From Lutimaribacter salitolerans (GTDB lineage: Bacteria; Pseudomonadota; Alphaproteobacteria; Rhodobacterales; Rhodobacteraceae): DNA of 64,000 bases. Where the stretch lies: positions 1-64,000 of the forward strand of contig NZ_JBHUDD010000159.1 in NCBI RefSeq assembly GCF_042677865.1. The letters are read 5' to 3'. The first letter of the stretch is position 1; each line of letters starts with the position of its first letter. The notes below the pieces were generated by a model. It searched no databases and was not told the origin of the DNA. It saw only the letters and a program-made list of their open reading frames with translations. A program made the translations under genes and the position numbers. Shown in pieces: positions 50,465 through 59,770 of the stretch.

Positions 50465-52508
50465 ACGCTGGGGCCTGCGCCTGCGGTTCGCGCTGTTTTT
50501 TGCCGGGCTGGCGGCGGGGGGCGTGGCGCTGATCGCGGCGGGGCTGTGGCTGGCGTATGCGCGCTATGGCGGGCCTGCCGAGGGCTATGTGATCGCCGGG
50601 CTGATCGCGGGCTTTGGCCTGGCGGGGCTGGCGGTCTGGGTGGGGTTGCTGTTCGACGAAAACGTGGCGCGGCCCGTGCTGGCGCTGGCCTCGGACCTGG
50701 AAACGCGGGCGCGGGCGCAGGTGGGCACCGGGATCGACACCGCGCCCGCGCGCTATCTGGGCGCGCTGGCCCCGGCAGCGCAGGCCGTTCACGACGCGCT
50801 GACACAGGCGCGCGAGGCGCAGGCCCAGGCGATCGCGGCCGAGACCCGCGCGCTGGCCCGTGACAAGGCGCTGCTGGCCGCGCTGCTGCGGGATCTGTCC
50901 GACGCGGTTCTGGTGCTCAGCCCCGACCGGCGGATCATCCTCTACAACCGCCGGGCGCAGGCCCTGCTGGGCGCGGTGGGTCTGGACCGCCCGGCCAAGG
51001 CGTTCCTGCGGACCGAGCCGTTGGACAATGCCATCGACCGCCTGCGCGCCCGCCCCGGTGCCGCCCGGCCCGAGCCGTTCCTGACCGCCACCGCCGATGG
51101 GGCGCGGTTTCTGCTGGGGCAGGTCAGCGCGGTGGACAGCGATGCCGCCTCGGTCGGTCACGTGGTGATCTTTCACGACGCCACCGATGATCTGACCACC
51201 CATGCAGAGCGCGACCACCTGTTCAACACCCTGCTGGAGCGCACCCGCCGTCCAGCCGCCGCCATCGGTGCCGTGCTTGAGGTGCTGGACGATCCCGATC
51301 TGCCGCCCGCGCAGCGCGCAGGTTTTGCCAGCGCCGCCCGCGACGAGCTGGACCGCCTGTTCACCACCCTGCGCGACAGCGCGCGCAGCCATGGCGCGAT
51401 TGCCGCCCGGCACTGGCCCATGGCCGAGGTCGCGGTGCGCGACGTGCTGGACACCGTTGTCGCCCGCGCACCCGGCGATCTGCAGGTGACCGACAGCGCC
51501 GATTTCCTGCGCTGCGACGGGTTTGCCATCGGCGCGCTGCTGGGCCGCGTCCTGACCGGACTGCTGGCCGACGGCACCCGCCACGGCCCGGTTCTGGGAG
51601 CCGAGGTGCATGACCGCGAAATCTGGCTGATCCTGTCGTGGCAGGGGGCGGATGCGCCCGACGGGCAGATCTCGGGCTGGGTGGCGCAGGATATCTCGGA
51701 CGCCTATGGCCATTACACCGGCCGCGACGTGCTTGAGGCGCATCGCACCGAAATCTGGTCGGAACCCATGGCGCAGGGTCACCGGATCGTTCTGCCGCTG
51801 GCGCAGGCGGGCGCGCCGGTGCTGGCCCCGCAGGATGCCCGGCCCGAGTTCTACGACTTTGACCTGACCAGCCCCGACCCCGACAGCGACCTGATGGATC
51901 GGCCGCTGAAATCGTTGACCTTCGTGGTGTTCGACACCGAAACCACTGGCCTGTCGCCGCGCGCGGGCGACGAGATCGTGCAGATCGCCGGGTTGCGCGT
52001 GGTGGGGGGCCGTGTGCTGACCGGCGAGGCGTTCGACACGCTGGTCAATCCGGGCCGCGCGATCCCGCCTGCCTCGACCCGGGTGCACGGGATCGACGAT
52101 GCGATGGTCGCCGATGCCCCCGACATCCGCGAGGCCGGGCAAGATTTCCACGACTTTTGCAGCGATGCGGTGCTGGTGGCGCATAACGCGCCGTTCGACA
52201 TCGCCTTTCTGCGCCTGAAGGAAACGCAGATCGGGCGTGACTTTCGCCAGCCGTTTCTGTGTACCGTGCTGCTATCGGCGACGCTGTTCGATCACAGCGG
52301 CAATCACACGCTGGACGCGCTGGCCGCGCGTTTCGGGATCGAGATTCCGACCCACCTGCGCCACACCGCCCTGGGCGATGCCACCGCCACGGCGCAGGTT
52401 TTCCTGCGCATGCTGGACGTGATGGAGGGTGCCGGCCTGATCACCCTGCGCGACGCGCTGGAGGCCAGCCGCAAGATGACCCGCATCCGTCGCGCGCAAG
52501 AGTACTGA
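50457..52508 (+). CDS. Degenerate sensor kinase fused to a DEDDh 3'-5' exonuclease
   Basis: The 683-residue protein has two membrane helices (about 8-30 and 42-65), a HAMP/coiled-coil region, a PAS domain (about 135-250), and a kinase-dimerisation-like helix in which the usual phospho-histidine is replaced by glutamate (LLERTRRPAAAIG). No convincing ATP-binding boxes follow. From about 488 a DnaQ-like exonuclease begins with FDTETTG (Asp 493, Glu 495), HNAPFDIAFL and HTALGDATATAQ. A membrane-anchored, PAS-regulated nuclease with a dead kinase module is implied. Confidence 0.8.
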   Translation: MAERWGLRLRFALFFAGLAAGGVALIAAGLWLAYARYGGPAEGYVIAGLIAGFGLAGLAVWVGLLFDENVARPVLALASDLETRARAQVGTGIDTAPARYLGALAPAAQAVHDALTQAREAQAQAIAAETRALARDKALLAALLRDLSDAVLVLSPDRRIILYNRRAQALLGAVGLDRPAKAFLRTEPLDNAIDRLRARPGAARPEPFLTATADGARFLLGQVSAVDSDAASVGHVVIFHDATDDLTTHAERDHLFNTLLERTRRPAAAIGAVLEVLDDPDLPPAQRAGFASAARDELDRLFTTLRDSARSHGAIAARHWPMAEVAVRDVLDTVVARAPGDLQVTDSADFLRCDGFAIGALLGRVLTGLLADGTRHGPVLGAEVHDREIWLILSWQGADAPDGQISGWVAQDISDAYGHYTGRDVLEAHRTEIWSEPMAQGHRIVLPLAQAGAPVLAPQDARPEFYDFDLTSPDPDSDLMDRPLKSLTFVVFDTETTGLSPRAGDEIVQIAGLRVVGGRVLTGEAFDTLVNPGRAIPPASTRVHGIDDAMVADAPDIREAGQDFHDFCSDAVLVAHNAPFDIAFLRLKETQIGRDFRQPFLCTVLLSATLFDHSGNHTLDALAARFGIEIPTHLRHTALGDATATAQVFLRMLDVMEGAGLITLRDALEASRKMTRIRRAQEY

Positions 52509-52585
52509 TCCGCCGGCCGCTGGCCTTGCCGCAGACCGCCGCGCTTGCCCAAACGTGATCTGCCTGTATCTTGATCCGGAAAAAA

Positions 52586-52603
52586 CTGTCACGTGTCTGT
52601 CAT
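52586..52603 (+). promoter_or_regulatory. Pho box upstream of the phosphonate/phosphate-type ABC operon
   Basis: CTGTCAC-N4-CTGTCAT is an almost perfect PhoB box (7-bp repeats at 11-bp spacing), with a further partial repeat CACCTGT at 52608. It lies 47 bp upstream of phnD. The operon should be induced by phosphate starvation. Confidence 0.85.
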
Positions 52604-52649
52604 GGTGCACCTGTAGGTCGCAGTCACAACCAACATCTGGGAGAGAATT

Positions 52650-53600
52650 ATGAGAGCTTTTGCGACACTCACCGCCGTTGCCGCGCTGGCCTTTGCCGCG
52701 CCCGCCATTGCCGAATTCAAGCTGGGCGACCGCTATACCGATGCCGATGGCGATCTGATCGCGGACATTCCCACCGACGAATCGCAACTGGTCGATCCAT
52801 CGACCCTGATCTTTGCCTATACCCCGGTTGAAGACCCGGCGGTCTATGCCGAAGTCTGGCAGGAATTTCTGGACCACATGGCCGAGGTGACCGGCAAGAG
52901 CGTGCAGTTCTTCCCGGTGCAGTCCAACGCCGCCCAGATTGAGGCGATGCGCGCCGGTCGTCTGCACGTGGCAGGCTTCAACACCGGGTCGAACCCGCTG
53001 GCCGTGGCCTGCGCCGGGTTCCGCCCCTTCGCCATGATGGCGGCCAAGGACGGCTCGTTCGGCTACGAGATGGAAATCATCACCTACCCGGATTCGGGCA
53101 TCGAAGAGGTCGAGGACATCAAGGGCAAGCAGATGGCCTTTACCTCGGAAACCTCGAACTCGGGGTTCAAGGCGCCGTCGGCGATCCTGAAAGCCGAATA
53201 CGGCATGGAAGCCGGCACGGATTTCGAGCCGGTGTTTTCGGGCAAGCACGACAACTCGATCCTCGGCGTGGCCAACAAGGACTACCCGGCAGCCGCCATC
53301 GCCAATTCGGTGAAAAGACGCATGATCGAACGTGACGTGGTTCAGGCCGATCAACTGGTCACGGTCTACACTTCGCAGACCTTTCCGACCACCGGCTATG
53401 GCATGGCCCACAACCTGACGCCCGAGCTGCAGGACAAGATCAAGGAAGCGTTCTTTTCCTTCGACTGGGAAGGCACCAAGATGGCCGAGGAATTCGGCCG
53501 CAGCGGTGACGAGCAGTTCATCCCGATCACGTTCCAGAACGAATGGTCGGTGATCCGCACCATCGACGAGGCCAACGGCGTCGAATACAACTGCAACTGA
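52650..53600 (+). CDS. phnD: Phosphonate/phosphite/phosphate-type ABC binding protein
   Basis: The 316-residue protein has a signal peptide ending PAIA at 21 and the PhnD fold: LIFAYTPVEDPAVY, FFPVQSNAAQIEAMRAGRLHVAGF, and FTSETSNSGFKAPSA with serine and threonine groups that hold the phosphonate. It feeds the ATPase and two permeases that follow. Actual ligand may be a phosphonate, phosphite or phosphate; no C-P lyase gene follows here. A hairpin separates it from phnC. Confidence 0.88.
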   Translation: MRAFATLTAVAALAFAAPAIAEFKLGDRYTDADGDLIADIPTDESQLVDPSTLIFAYTPVEDPAVYAEVWQEFLDHMAEVTGKSVQFFPVQSNAAQIEAMRAGRLHVAGFNTGSNPLAVACAGFRPFAMMAAKDGSFGYEMEIITYPDSGIEEVEDIKGKQMAFTSETSNSGFKAPSAILKAEYGMEAGTDFEPVFSGKHDNSILGVANKDYPAAAIANSVKRRMIERDVVQADQLVTVYTSQTFPTTGYGMAHNLTPELQDKIKEAFFSFDWEGTKMAEEFGRSGDEQFIPITFQNEWSVIRTIDEANGVEYNCN

Positions 53601-53621
53601 TCTGTCGGACAGAAACACCGG

Positions 53622-53644
53622 ACGGGCGGCATGAGACCGCCCGT
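53622..53644 (+). terminator. Stem-loop between phnD and phnC
   Basis: ACGGGCGG-CATGAGA-CCGCCCGT forms an 8-bp stem followed by TCGCTTTTG. It probably reduces transcription or protects phnD mRNA so the binding protein is made in excess. Confidence 0.6.
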
Positions 53645-53669
53645 TCGCTTTTGTGAAAAAGGCGGCCGC

Positions 53670-54491
53670 ATGCTCAGACTCGAAGGGCTTTCCAAGACCT
53701 ACAAGACCGGCGACACCGCACTGGCGGACGTGACGCTGGAGGTGCCCAAGGGGCAGATCATGGGGCTGATCGGGCCGTCGGGGGCCGGGAAATCGACGCT
53801 GATCCGCTGCATCAACCGGCTGGTGGAACCCACCGCCGGCAAGGTCATGCTGGGCGACGTGGATCTGGCAAAGCTGGGCAAGGGCGATCTGCGCCGCCAG
53901 CGCCGCCGCATCGGCATGATCTTTCAGGAATACGCGCTGGTCGAGCGTCTGACCGTGATGGAAAACGTGCTGTCAGGGCGGCTGGGCTATGTGCCGTTCT
54001 GGCGCAGCTTCATGCGCAAGTTCCCCGCCGACGACATCCAGCGTGCCTATCAACTGCTGGATCGCGTGGGGTTGATGGAACATGCCGACAAGCGCGCCGA
54101 TGCGCTGTCGGGCGGTCAACGGCAGCGTGTCGGCATCGCGCGGGCACTGGCCCAGGACCCCGAATTGCTGCTGGTCGATGAACCCACGGCCAGCCTTGAC
54201 CCCAAGACAAGCCGCCAGATCATGCGCCTGCTGGTGGAAATCTGCGCCGAAAGCGGCCTGCCCGCCATCGTCAACATCCATGACGTGCCGCTGGCCCAGC
54301 AGTTCATGCAGCGCATCGTCGGTTTGCGCGCCGGGCGCGTGGTGTTCGACGGCCCGCCCGAACACCTGACGCAGGACGCGCTGACCACGATCTATGGCGA
54401 GGAAGACTGGAACGCCATGCGCAAGGGTGACGAAGAACAGGCCACCGCCGAGGCCGATGCGCGCGACCGCATGGCGGCGCTGGCACAATGA
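53670..54491 (+). CDS. phnC: Phosphonate-type ABC transporter ATPase
   Basis: The 273-residue protein has Walker A GPSGAGKST (35-43), signature ALSGGQRQRVGIARAL, Walker B LLLVDEPTASLD and the H-loop. The start at 53670 gives MLRLEGLSKTY. The stop overlaps the phnE1 start (ATGA). Confidence 0.92.
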   Translation: MLRLEGLSKTYKTGDTALADVTLEVPKGQIMGLIGPSGAGKSTLIRCINRLVEPTAGKVMLGDVDLAKLGKGDLRRQRRRIGMIFQEYALVERLTVMENVLSGRLGYVPFWRSFMRKFPADDIQRAYQLLDRVGLMEHADKRADALSGGQRQRVGIARALAQDPELLLVDEPTASLDPKTSRQIMRLLVEICAESGLPAIVNIHDVPLAQQFMQRIVGLRAGRVVFDGPPEHLTQDALTTIYGEEDWNAMRKGDEEQATAEADARDRMAALAQ

Positions 54492-55294
54492 CCGCGCCCG
54501 CCTACCCCACAACGTGGCGTCGCCCGCCGCAAATCGTCAAGGACCGTCGCTGGCGGCTGGCCTTGCAGGTGGGCATGGTGGTCTACCTGATCCTGGCCAT
54601 GGGCACCGTCGATGTGAACTGGACCCGTGTCTACGAGGGGCTGGAACGCGGACAGCGCTTCATCCTTGGGTTTCTGCAACCCGATTTCACCAGCCGCTGG
54701 ACAGATATCCGCCAGGGGCTGATCGAAAGCCTGACCATGACGCTGACCTCGACCGTGGTCGGTGTCGCCATCTCGGTGCCCATCGGGATCGGGGCCGCGC
54801 GCAACCTTGCACCGCGCTGGATCTATTACATCTGCCGCAGCATCATCGCGGTCAGCCGTGCCTTGCAGGAAATCATCATCGCGATCTTCCTTGTGGCGAT
54901 GTTCGGTTTCGGCCCCTTTGCGGGGTTTCTGACGCTGTCCTTTGCCACCATCGGGTTCATTGCCAAGCTGCTGGCCGATGACATCGAAGAGATCAACGAA
55001 GGTCAGGCCGAGGCAATCCGTGCCACCGGCGCCTCGTGGTGGCAGGTGGTGAATTATGCGGTGCAGCCGCAGGTCATGCCACGGCTGATCGGCCTGTCGC
55101 TGTACCGCCTTGACATCAACTTCCGCGAAAGCGCGGTGATCGGTATCGTCGGTGCGGGCGGCATCGGAGCCACGCTGAACACCGCCATCGACCGGTATGA
55201 ATACGACAGCGCGGGCGCGATCCTGCTGATCATCATCCTGATCGTGATGGTCGCCGAATACGGTTCCAGCTATCTGCGAAAGTTCCTGCAATGA
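54488..55294 (+). CDS. phnE: Phosphonate-type ABC transporter permease 1
   Basis: The 268-residue inner-membrane protein has six hydrophobic segments and the EAA loop RATGASWWQVVNYAVQPQVMP that docks with PhnC. A second, related permease gene follows with an ATGA overlap, so the importer probably uses a heterodimer. Confidence 0.9.
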   Translation: MTAPAYPTTWRRPPQIVKDRRWRLALQVGMVVYLILAMGTVDVNWTRVYEGLERGQRFILGFLQPDFTSRWTDIRQGLIESLTMTLTSTVVGVAISVPIGIGAARNLAPRWIYYICRSIIAVSRALQEIIIAIFLVAMFGFGPFAGFLTLSFATIGFIAKLLADDIEEINEGQAEAIRATGASWWQVVNYAVQPQVMPRLIGLSLYRLDINFRESAVIGIVGAGGIGATLNTAIDRYEYDSAGAILLIIILIVMVAEYGSSYLRKFLQ

Positions 55295-56103
55295 GCGATA
55301 TGCCCCATCACACCCAGATCTGGACCTATCGCACCCCGCGCGCGCGGCTGTTGCTGTGGGGCGGATGGCTGGCGCTGGTGGCGCTGTTCGTCTGGTGCTG
55401 GCAGATCATGACCAAGGACACGATCTGGTTCTTCGTGCAAAGCGCGCCGACACAGGCCGCCGACATCGGCGGGCGGATGGTGCCCCCGGCCTGGGGATAC
55501 CTGCCCGAACTCATGGTGCCGCTGTGGGACACGATCAACATCGCCACGCTGGGCACCATCGGCGGTGTGATCATGGCGGTGCCCGTGGCCTTCATGGCGG
55601 CACGCAACACCACGCCCTCGGCCACGATCCTGCGGCCCATCGCATTGTTCATCATCGTGGCATCCCGCTCGATCAACTCGCTGATCTGGGCGCTTTTGCT
55701 GGTGGCGATCATCGGCCCCGGTCTGCTGGCCGGGATCGTGGCCATCGCCCTGCGCTCCATCGGTTTTGTCGGCAAGCTGCTGTACGAGGCGATCGAGGAA
55801 ACCGACGCCCGCCAGATCGAGGCGGTCGCCGCCACCGGGGCCAGCGGCGCGCAGGTGCTGAGCTATGGCATCGTGCCGCAGATCATGCCCGCATTCTGGG
55901 GAATTTCGGTCTTTCGCTGGGACATCAACATCCGCGAAAGCACCATTCTGGGCCTTGTCGGTGCGGGTGGTATCGGGCTGAAACTGCAGGCGTCGCTGAA
56001 CGTTCTGGCCTGGAGCCAGGTGACCGTGATCCTGCTGCTGATTCTGGCCACCGTGGTGTTGAGCGAGTGGGTATCGGCCCGGATGCGCCACGCGATTATC
56101 TAG
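55291..56103 (+). CDS. phnE: Phosphonate-type ABC transporter permease 2
   Basis: The 270-residue protein is homologous to the preceding permease, with the EAA loop VAATGASGAQVLSYGIVPQIM and the conserved NIRESTILGLVGAGGIG close to its C-terminus. It ends the operon; a GGCCAGC/GCTGGCC stem lies directly behind it. Two PhnE-type genes in tandem are common in Rhodobacteraceae. Confidence 0.9.
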   Translation: MSDMPHHTQIWTYRTPRARLLLWGGWLALVALFVWCWQIMTKDTIWFFVQSAPTQAADIGGRMVPPAWGYLPELMVPLWDTINIATLGTIGGVIMAVPVAFMAARNTTPSATILRPIALFIIVASRSINSLIWALLLVAIIGPGLLAGIVAIALRSIGFVGKLLYEAIEETDARQIEAVAATGASGAQVLSYGIVPQIMPAFWGISVFRWDINIRESTILGLVGAGGIGLKLQASLNVLAWSQVTVILLLILATVVLSEWVSARMRHAII

Positions 56104-56177
56104 GCCAGCTGGCGGCTGGCCCAACCCCTCTGAAAACAGGCGCATTTCGCCATGCAGAAACTAATTTCACGCATTTC

Positions 56178-56206
56178 TTGACAAGCGGGCCGGATCACCT
56201 TTTCAT
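56178..56206 (+). promoter_or_regulatory. Candidate promoter of the liv-type operon
   Basis: TTGACA (56178-56183) is a perfect -35 hexamer. The hexamer at 17 bp, TTTCAT, is a weak -10. It lies 76 bp upstream of the binding-protein start. Confidence 0.45.
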
Positions 56207-56258
56207 CCCAGTCAAGAAAGGTGCCGGAGGAGGGTGCCTTTCGCAAAGGGAGGAAATA

Positions 56259-57497
56259 ATGAAATTCATGACATCTGCCGCTTTGGCGGCTGCGATGGCT
56301 TTTGCGGCGATGGGTGCATCGGCGCAGGACGCAATCAAGATCGCCTACATCGACCCGCTGTCGGGGCCGATGGGACCGACCGGCGACCAGGGGCTGAAAG
56401 AATTCATGTTCGCCGCCGAACATGTCAACGCCAATGGCGGCATCAACGGTGCCATGGTCGAGGTCACAGGGTTCGACAACAAGGTGAACCCCAAGGAATC
56501 GCTGGTGCAATTTCAAAAGGCCCTCGACCAGGGGTATCGGTTCATCGCACAGGGCAACGGCTCGTCCGTGGCTTCGGCGCTGATCGATGCGGTGGAAAAG
56601 CACAACGAGCGCAACCCCGGCGAAGAGGTGCTGTTCCTCAACTACGCCGCGGTCGACCCCGTGTTCACCAATGATCGCTGCAGCTTCTGGCATTTCCGTT
56701 TTGACGCGGATGCCGACATGAAGATGGACGCCATCACCGACTGGCTGGCCGCCCAGGATGATATCAAAAAAGCCTATATCATCGGTCAGGACTACAGCTT
56801 TGGTCAGGCCGTCGGCGCGGCGGCAGAGCGGTTCATCACCGAAAAACGCCCCGATATCGAAATCGTCGGCAACGAGCTGCACCCCCTGGCCAAGGTCAAG
56901 GACTTCACCCCCTATGTGCAGAAGATCATCAGCTCGGACGCGGATGTGATCATCACCGGCAACTGGGGCTCGGACATGGTGCTGCTGGTCAAGGCCGCGA
57001 TCGATGCGGGCTGGGACAAGCCGATCCTGACCTATTACGGCGGATCGGTCGGCGCGGCCACCGCCATGGGCGAGGCCGCAGTGGGCAAGGTCAAGGCCAT
57101 CGTCGAAGGCCACACGAACCTGCCGATGTCGGATGAGCACGCAGCGTATATCGACGCGTTCGAGGAAAAGTATTCGTCGAACGACTACTATTACCAGCGC
57201 GTTCACAATGCGGTCTTCATGCTGGATGCCGCAGCCGAACAGGCGGGCAGCAACGATCCGGTCGATATCGCCTTTGCCCTGTCGGGGATGGAATTCGAAG
57301 GGCCGTATGGCACCGTGACCATGCGCGAAGACAACCATCAAGCGTTGCAGCCGATGTTCCTGGCCACCTTCACCAAGGACGTCGAGCGCGGTGTCGAGGA
57401 CTTGCCGCTTGGCTGGACCTCGGGTCCGGACGAGCGGATCGAGGCCGAGGCGACTCGCGCCGAGACCACGTGCCAGATGGAACGCCCTGAGAGGTAA
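56259..57497 (+). CDS. livJ: Branched-chain amino acid-type ABC binding protein
   Basis: The 412-residue protein has a signal peptide ending GASA at about 22 and a Leu/Ile/Val-binding-like fold: IKIAYIDPLSGPMGPTGDQG, NANGGINGAMVEV and ITGNWGSDMVLLVKAA. GGGAGG precedes the ATG at 56259. The open frame upstream belongs to the permease in another frame. Ligand could be an amino acid, amide or urea-like compound. Confidence 0.88.
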   Translation: MKFMTSAALAAAMAFAAMGASAQDAIKIAYIDPLSGPMGPTGDQGLKEFMFAAEHVNANGGINGAMVEVTGFDNKVNPKESLVQFQKALDQGYRFIAQGNGSSVASALIDAVEKHNERNPGEEVLFLNYAAVDPVFTNDRCSFWHFRFDADADMKMDAITDWLAAQDDIKKAYIIGQDYSFGQAVGAAAERFITEKRPDIEIVGNELHPLAKVKDFTPYVQKIISSDADVIITGNWGSDMVLLVKAAIDAGWDKPILTYYGGSVGAATAMGEAAVGKVKAIVEGHTNLPMSDEHAAYIDAFEEKYSSNDYYYQRVHNAVFMLDAAAEQAGSNDPVDIAFALSGMEFEGPYGTVTMREDNHQALQPMFLATFTKDVERGVEDLPLGWTSGPDERIEAEATRAETTCQMERPER

Positions 57498-57520
57498 CCA
57501 GGCGTCGCATCAATGAAATA

Positions 57521-57548
57521 GGATGCCGCGCCCAAGTGCGCGGCATCC
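57521..57548 (+). terminator. 11-bp stem-loop between livJ and livH
   Basis: GGATGCCGCGC-N6-GCGCGGCATCC is perfect and followed by GTTTCGC. It should act as a partial terminator or mRNA stabiliser, allowing more binding protein than membrane components. Confidence 0.7.
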
Positions 57549-57566
57549 GTTTCGCAAGAGGGTTCC

Positions 57567-58499
57567 ATGGAAACGATTGTCTTCTCGCTCCTGAACGGGG
57601 TGATCTACGGCCTGTTGCTGTTCATGCTGTCCAGCGGCCTGACCCTGATCTTCAGCATGATGGGCGTGCTGAACTTTGCCCACGCCAGTTTCTACATGCT
57701 GGGGGCCTATTTCGCCTATACGATCTCGGGCAGCACCAGTTTCTGGCTGGCGTTGATCCTGGCGCCGATCCTTGTCGGGGTGCTGGGCATGGCGGTCGAA
57801 CGCTATGGCCTGCGCACCGTGCACGTGCACGGCCATGTGGCGGAACTGCTGTTCACCTTCGGGCTGGCCTATATCATCGATGAGGTGGTCAAGATCCTGT
57901 ATGGCAAGACCGCGGTCGATTACCGTGTTCCCGAGCTGCTGGATTTCCCCTTGTTCACGCTCTATGGCGCGCAATACCCGGCCTATCGCATTTTCATCCT
58001 CTTCATCGCGATCTTCATGCTGGCGGTGCTGTGGTACATCCTCAACCGCACCCGCGCGGGTCTGATCATCCAGGCGGCGCTGAGCCATCCGCACATGGTG
58101 GGCCATCTGGGCCATAACGTGCCGGTCATCTTCATGACCGTGTTCGGCGTCGGCTGTGCCCTGGCGGGTCTGGCCGGGGTGATCGGAGGCAACTATCTGG
58201 TCACCGATCCAGCGATGGCGGTGCAGATGGGGCCGATCGTTTTCGTCGTCGTCGTGGTCGGCGGACTGGGCAGCCTGATGGGGGCCTTTATCGCCGCCAT
58301 GTTGCTGGGCCTGTTGCAGACCTTTGCCGTGGCCGTCGATGCGACATTCTCGGACATGTTCTGGTGGCTGGGCCTGACACCCACATCCGAGGTGGGCAGC
58401 ATCACCGTCGCCTCGCTGGCACCGATGCTGCCGTTCCTGCTGCTTGTGCTGATCCTGATGGTGCGCCCCACCGGTCTGATGGGAGATCGTGAACTATGA
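57567..58499 (+). CDS. livH: Liv-type ABC permease 1
   Basis: The 310-residue permease has the LivH pattern LLNGVIYGLLLFMLSSGLTLIF, FAHASFYMLGAYFA and a conserved GGLGSLMGAFIAAMLLG. About eight membrane helices are visible. The stop overlaps the livM start. Confidence 0.92.
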   Translation: METIVFSLLNGVIYGLLLFMLSSGLTLIFSMMGVLNFAHASFYMLGAYFAYTISGSTSFWLALILAPILVGVLGMAVERYGLRTVHVHGHVAELLFTFGLAYIIDEVVKILYGKTAVDYRVPELLDFPLFTLYGAQYPAYRIFILFIAIFMLAVLWYILNRTRAGLIIQAALSHPHMVGHLGHNVPVIFMTVFGVGCALAGLAGVIGGNYLVTDPAMAVQMGPIVFVVVVVGGLGSLMGAFIAAMLLGLLQTFAVAVDATFSDMFWWLGLTPTSEVGSITVASLAPMLPFLLLVLILMVRPTGLMGDREL

Positions 58500-59770
58500 C
58501 CGACGCAATCACCACCCGGATGGAGGCGCTGACCCCGTCCAGCGCGGAAAAGTTCCGCCAGCGCGTTCTACCGCTGATCGTGCTGGCCGTTGTCGTGGCC
58601 GTGATCCCGTTCTTCGGCCCGTCGCGGACGATGTATTCGCTGCTCAGCGTGACCGGCATCAACATCGTTTTCGCGCTCAGCTACAACATGCTCTTGGGGC
58701 GCGGCGGAATGCTGTCGTTTGGCCATGCGGTGTATTTCGGCCTTGGCGGCTATGCCGCCGTGCACGCCATGCGCGCGATCGAGAACGCCGAGGTCGGGTT
58801 CTGGACCAGCTATCCGGTGTTCTTCCTGCCGGTAATCGGCTTTGCCGGCGGCGCGCTGGCCGGGGCCGTGATCGGCTGGCCGTCGTGCCGCCGTGCGGGC
58901 GTGCCCTTTGCCATGATCTCGCTTGGCGTGGCCGAGCTGATCGCCGCGGCGGGCTTCATGTTCGGATCGGTCTTTGGCGGTGAAGAAGGGATTTCGGGCG
59001 ACCGGATGAACGGGCCTGAACTGTTCGGCCTGTCGATGGGGCCGGTCAGCGATGTCTACTGGTTCGTTGCCTTCTGGACGGTTGTGGGCACCGCGGGCAT
59101 CTATGCCTTTACCCGCACGCCGCTTGGCAAGCTGTCCGAGGCCACGCGCGACAACCCCGAGCGGGTGCAGTTCGTGGGCTATGATCCGCAGCGCGTGCGC
59201 TATCTGGTGTTCATCTTTGCCGGAGGTTTCGCCGGGCTGGCCGGTGGCATGTCCGCCGTCAACTTCGAGATCTTCACCCCCGAGGCGGTGTCGCTGATCC
59301 CGTCGGGCTTTGTGCTGCTGATGGCCTATATCGGCGGGATCAAGCATTTCGCCGGGCCGGTGATCGGGGCCGTCGTACTGACCTACATGCAGTCGAACCT
59401 GTCGGATTACTCCGAAGCCTGGCTGCTGTATCTTGGCATCCTGTTCATGGGCATCATCATGTATGCGCCCAGCGGGCTGGCCGGTATCCTGTTCGGCACG
59501 TGGCACGGTCTGCGCGAAGACCCGGTGGGGCTGGTCACGCAGTGGTGGACGGCGGTCTTGGGCGCGGTTCTGACCTTCCTTGGCCTGATCGTGCTGATCG
59601 AAACCGCGGTGCGCTGGTCCAACGGTTATGGCGAGGTGTTCGAACCCTTCGGCGTGGAGCTGACCATGGCCAGCCCGCTGGCCTGGGTGCTGATCGTCGT
59701 TCTGATCGGGGCGGGCATCACCCTGTTGCGCCGCGCCTTTGTCCAATCCAGAGAGGAGGGCGGCGCATGA
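58496..59770 (+). CDS. livM: Liv-type ABC permease 2
   Basis: The 424-residue permease has the LivM segment FALSYNMLLGRGGMLSFGHAVYFGLGGYAA and GGMSAVNFEIFTPEAVS. A C-terminal pair of extra hydrophobic segments makes it longer than the typical 300-350 residues. It overlaps livG by ATGA. Confidence 0.92.
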   Translation: MTDAITTRMEALTPSSAEKFRQRVLPLIVLAVVVAVIPFFGPSRTMYSLLSVTGINIVFALSYNMLLGRGGMLSFGHAVYFGLGGYAAVHAMRAIENAEVGFWTSYPVFFLPVIGFAGGALAGAVIGWPSCRRAGVPFAMISLGVAELIAAAGFMFGSVFGGEEGISGDRMNGPELFGLSMGPVSDVYWFVAFWTVVGTAGIYAFTRTPLGKLSEATRDNPERVQFVGYDPQRVRYLVFIFAGGFAGLAGGMSAVNFEIFTPEAVSLIPSGFVLLMAYIGGIKHFAGPVIGAVVLTYMQSNLSDYSEAWLLYLGILFMGIIMYAPSGLAGILFGTWHGLREDPVGLVTQWWTAVLGAVLTFLGLIVLIETAVRWSNGYGEVFEPFGVELTMASPLAWVLIVVLIGAGITLLRRAFVQSREEGGA

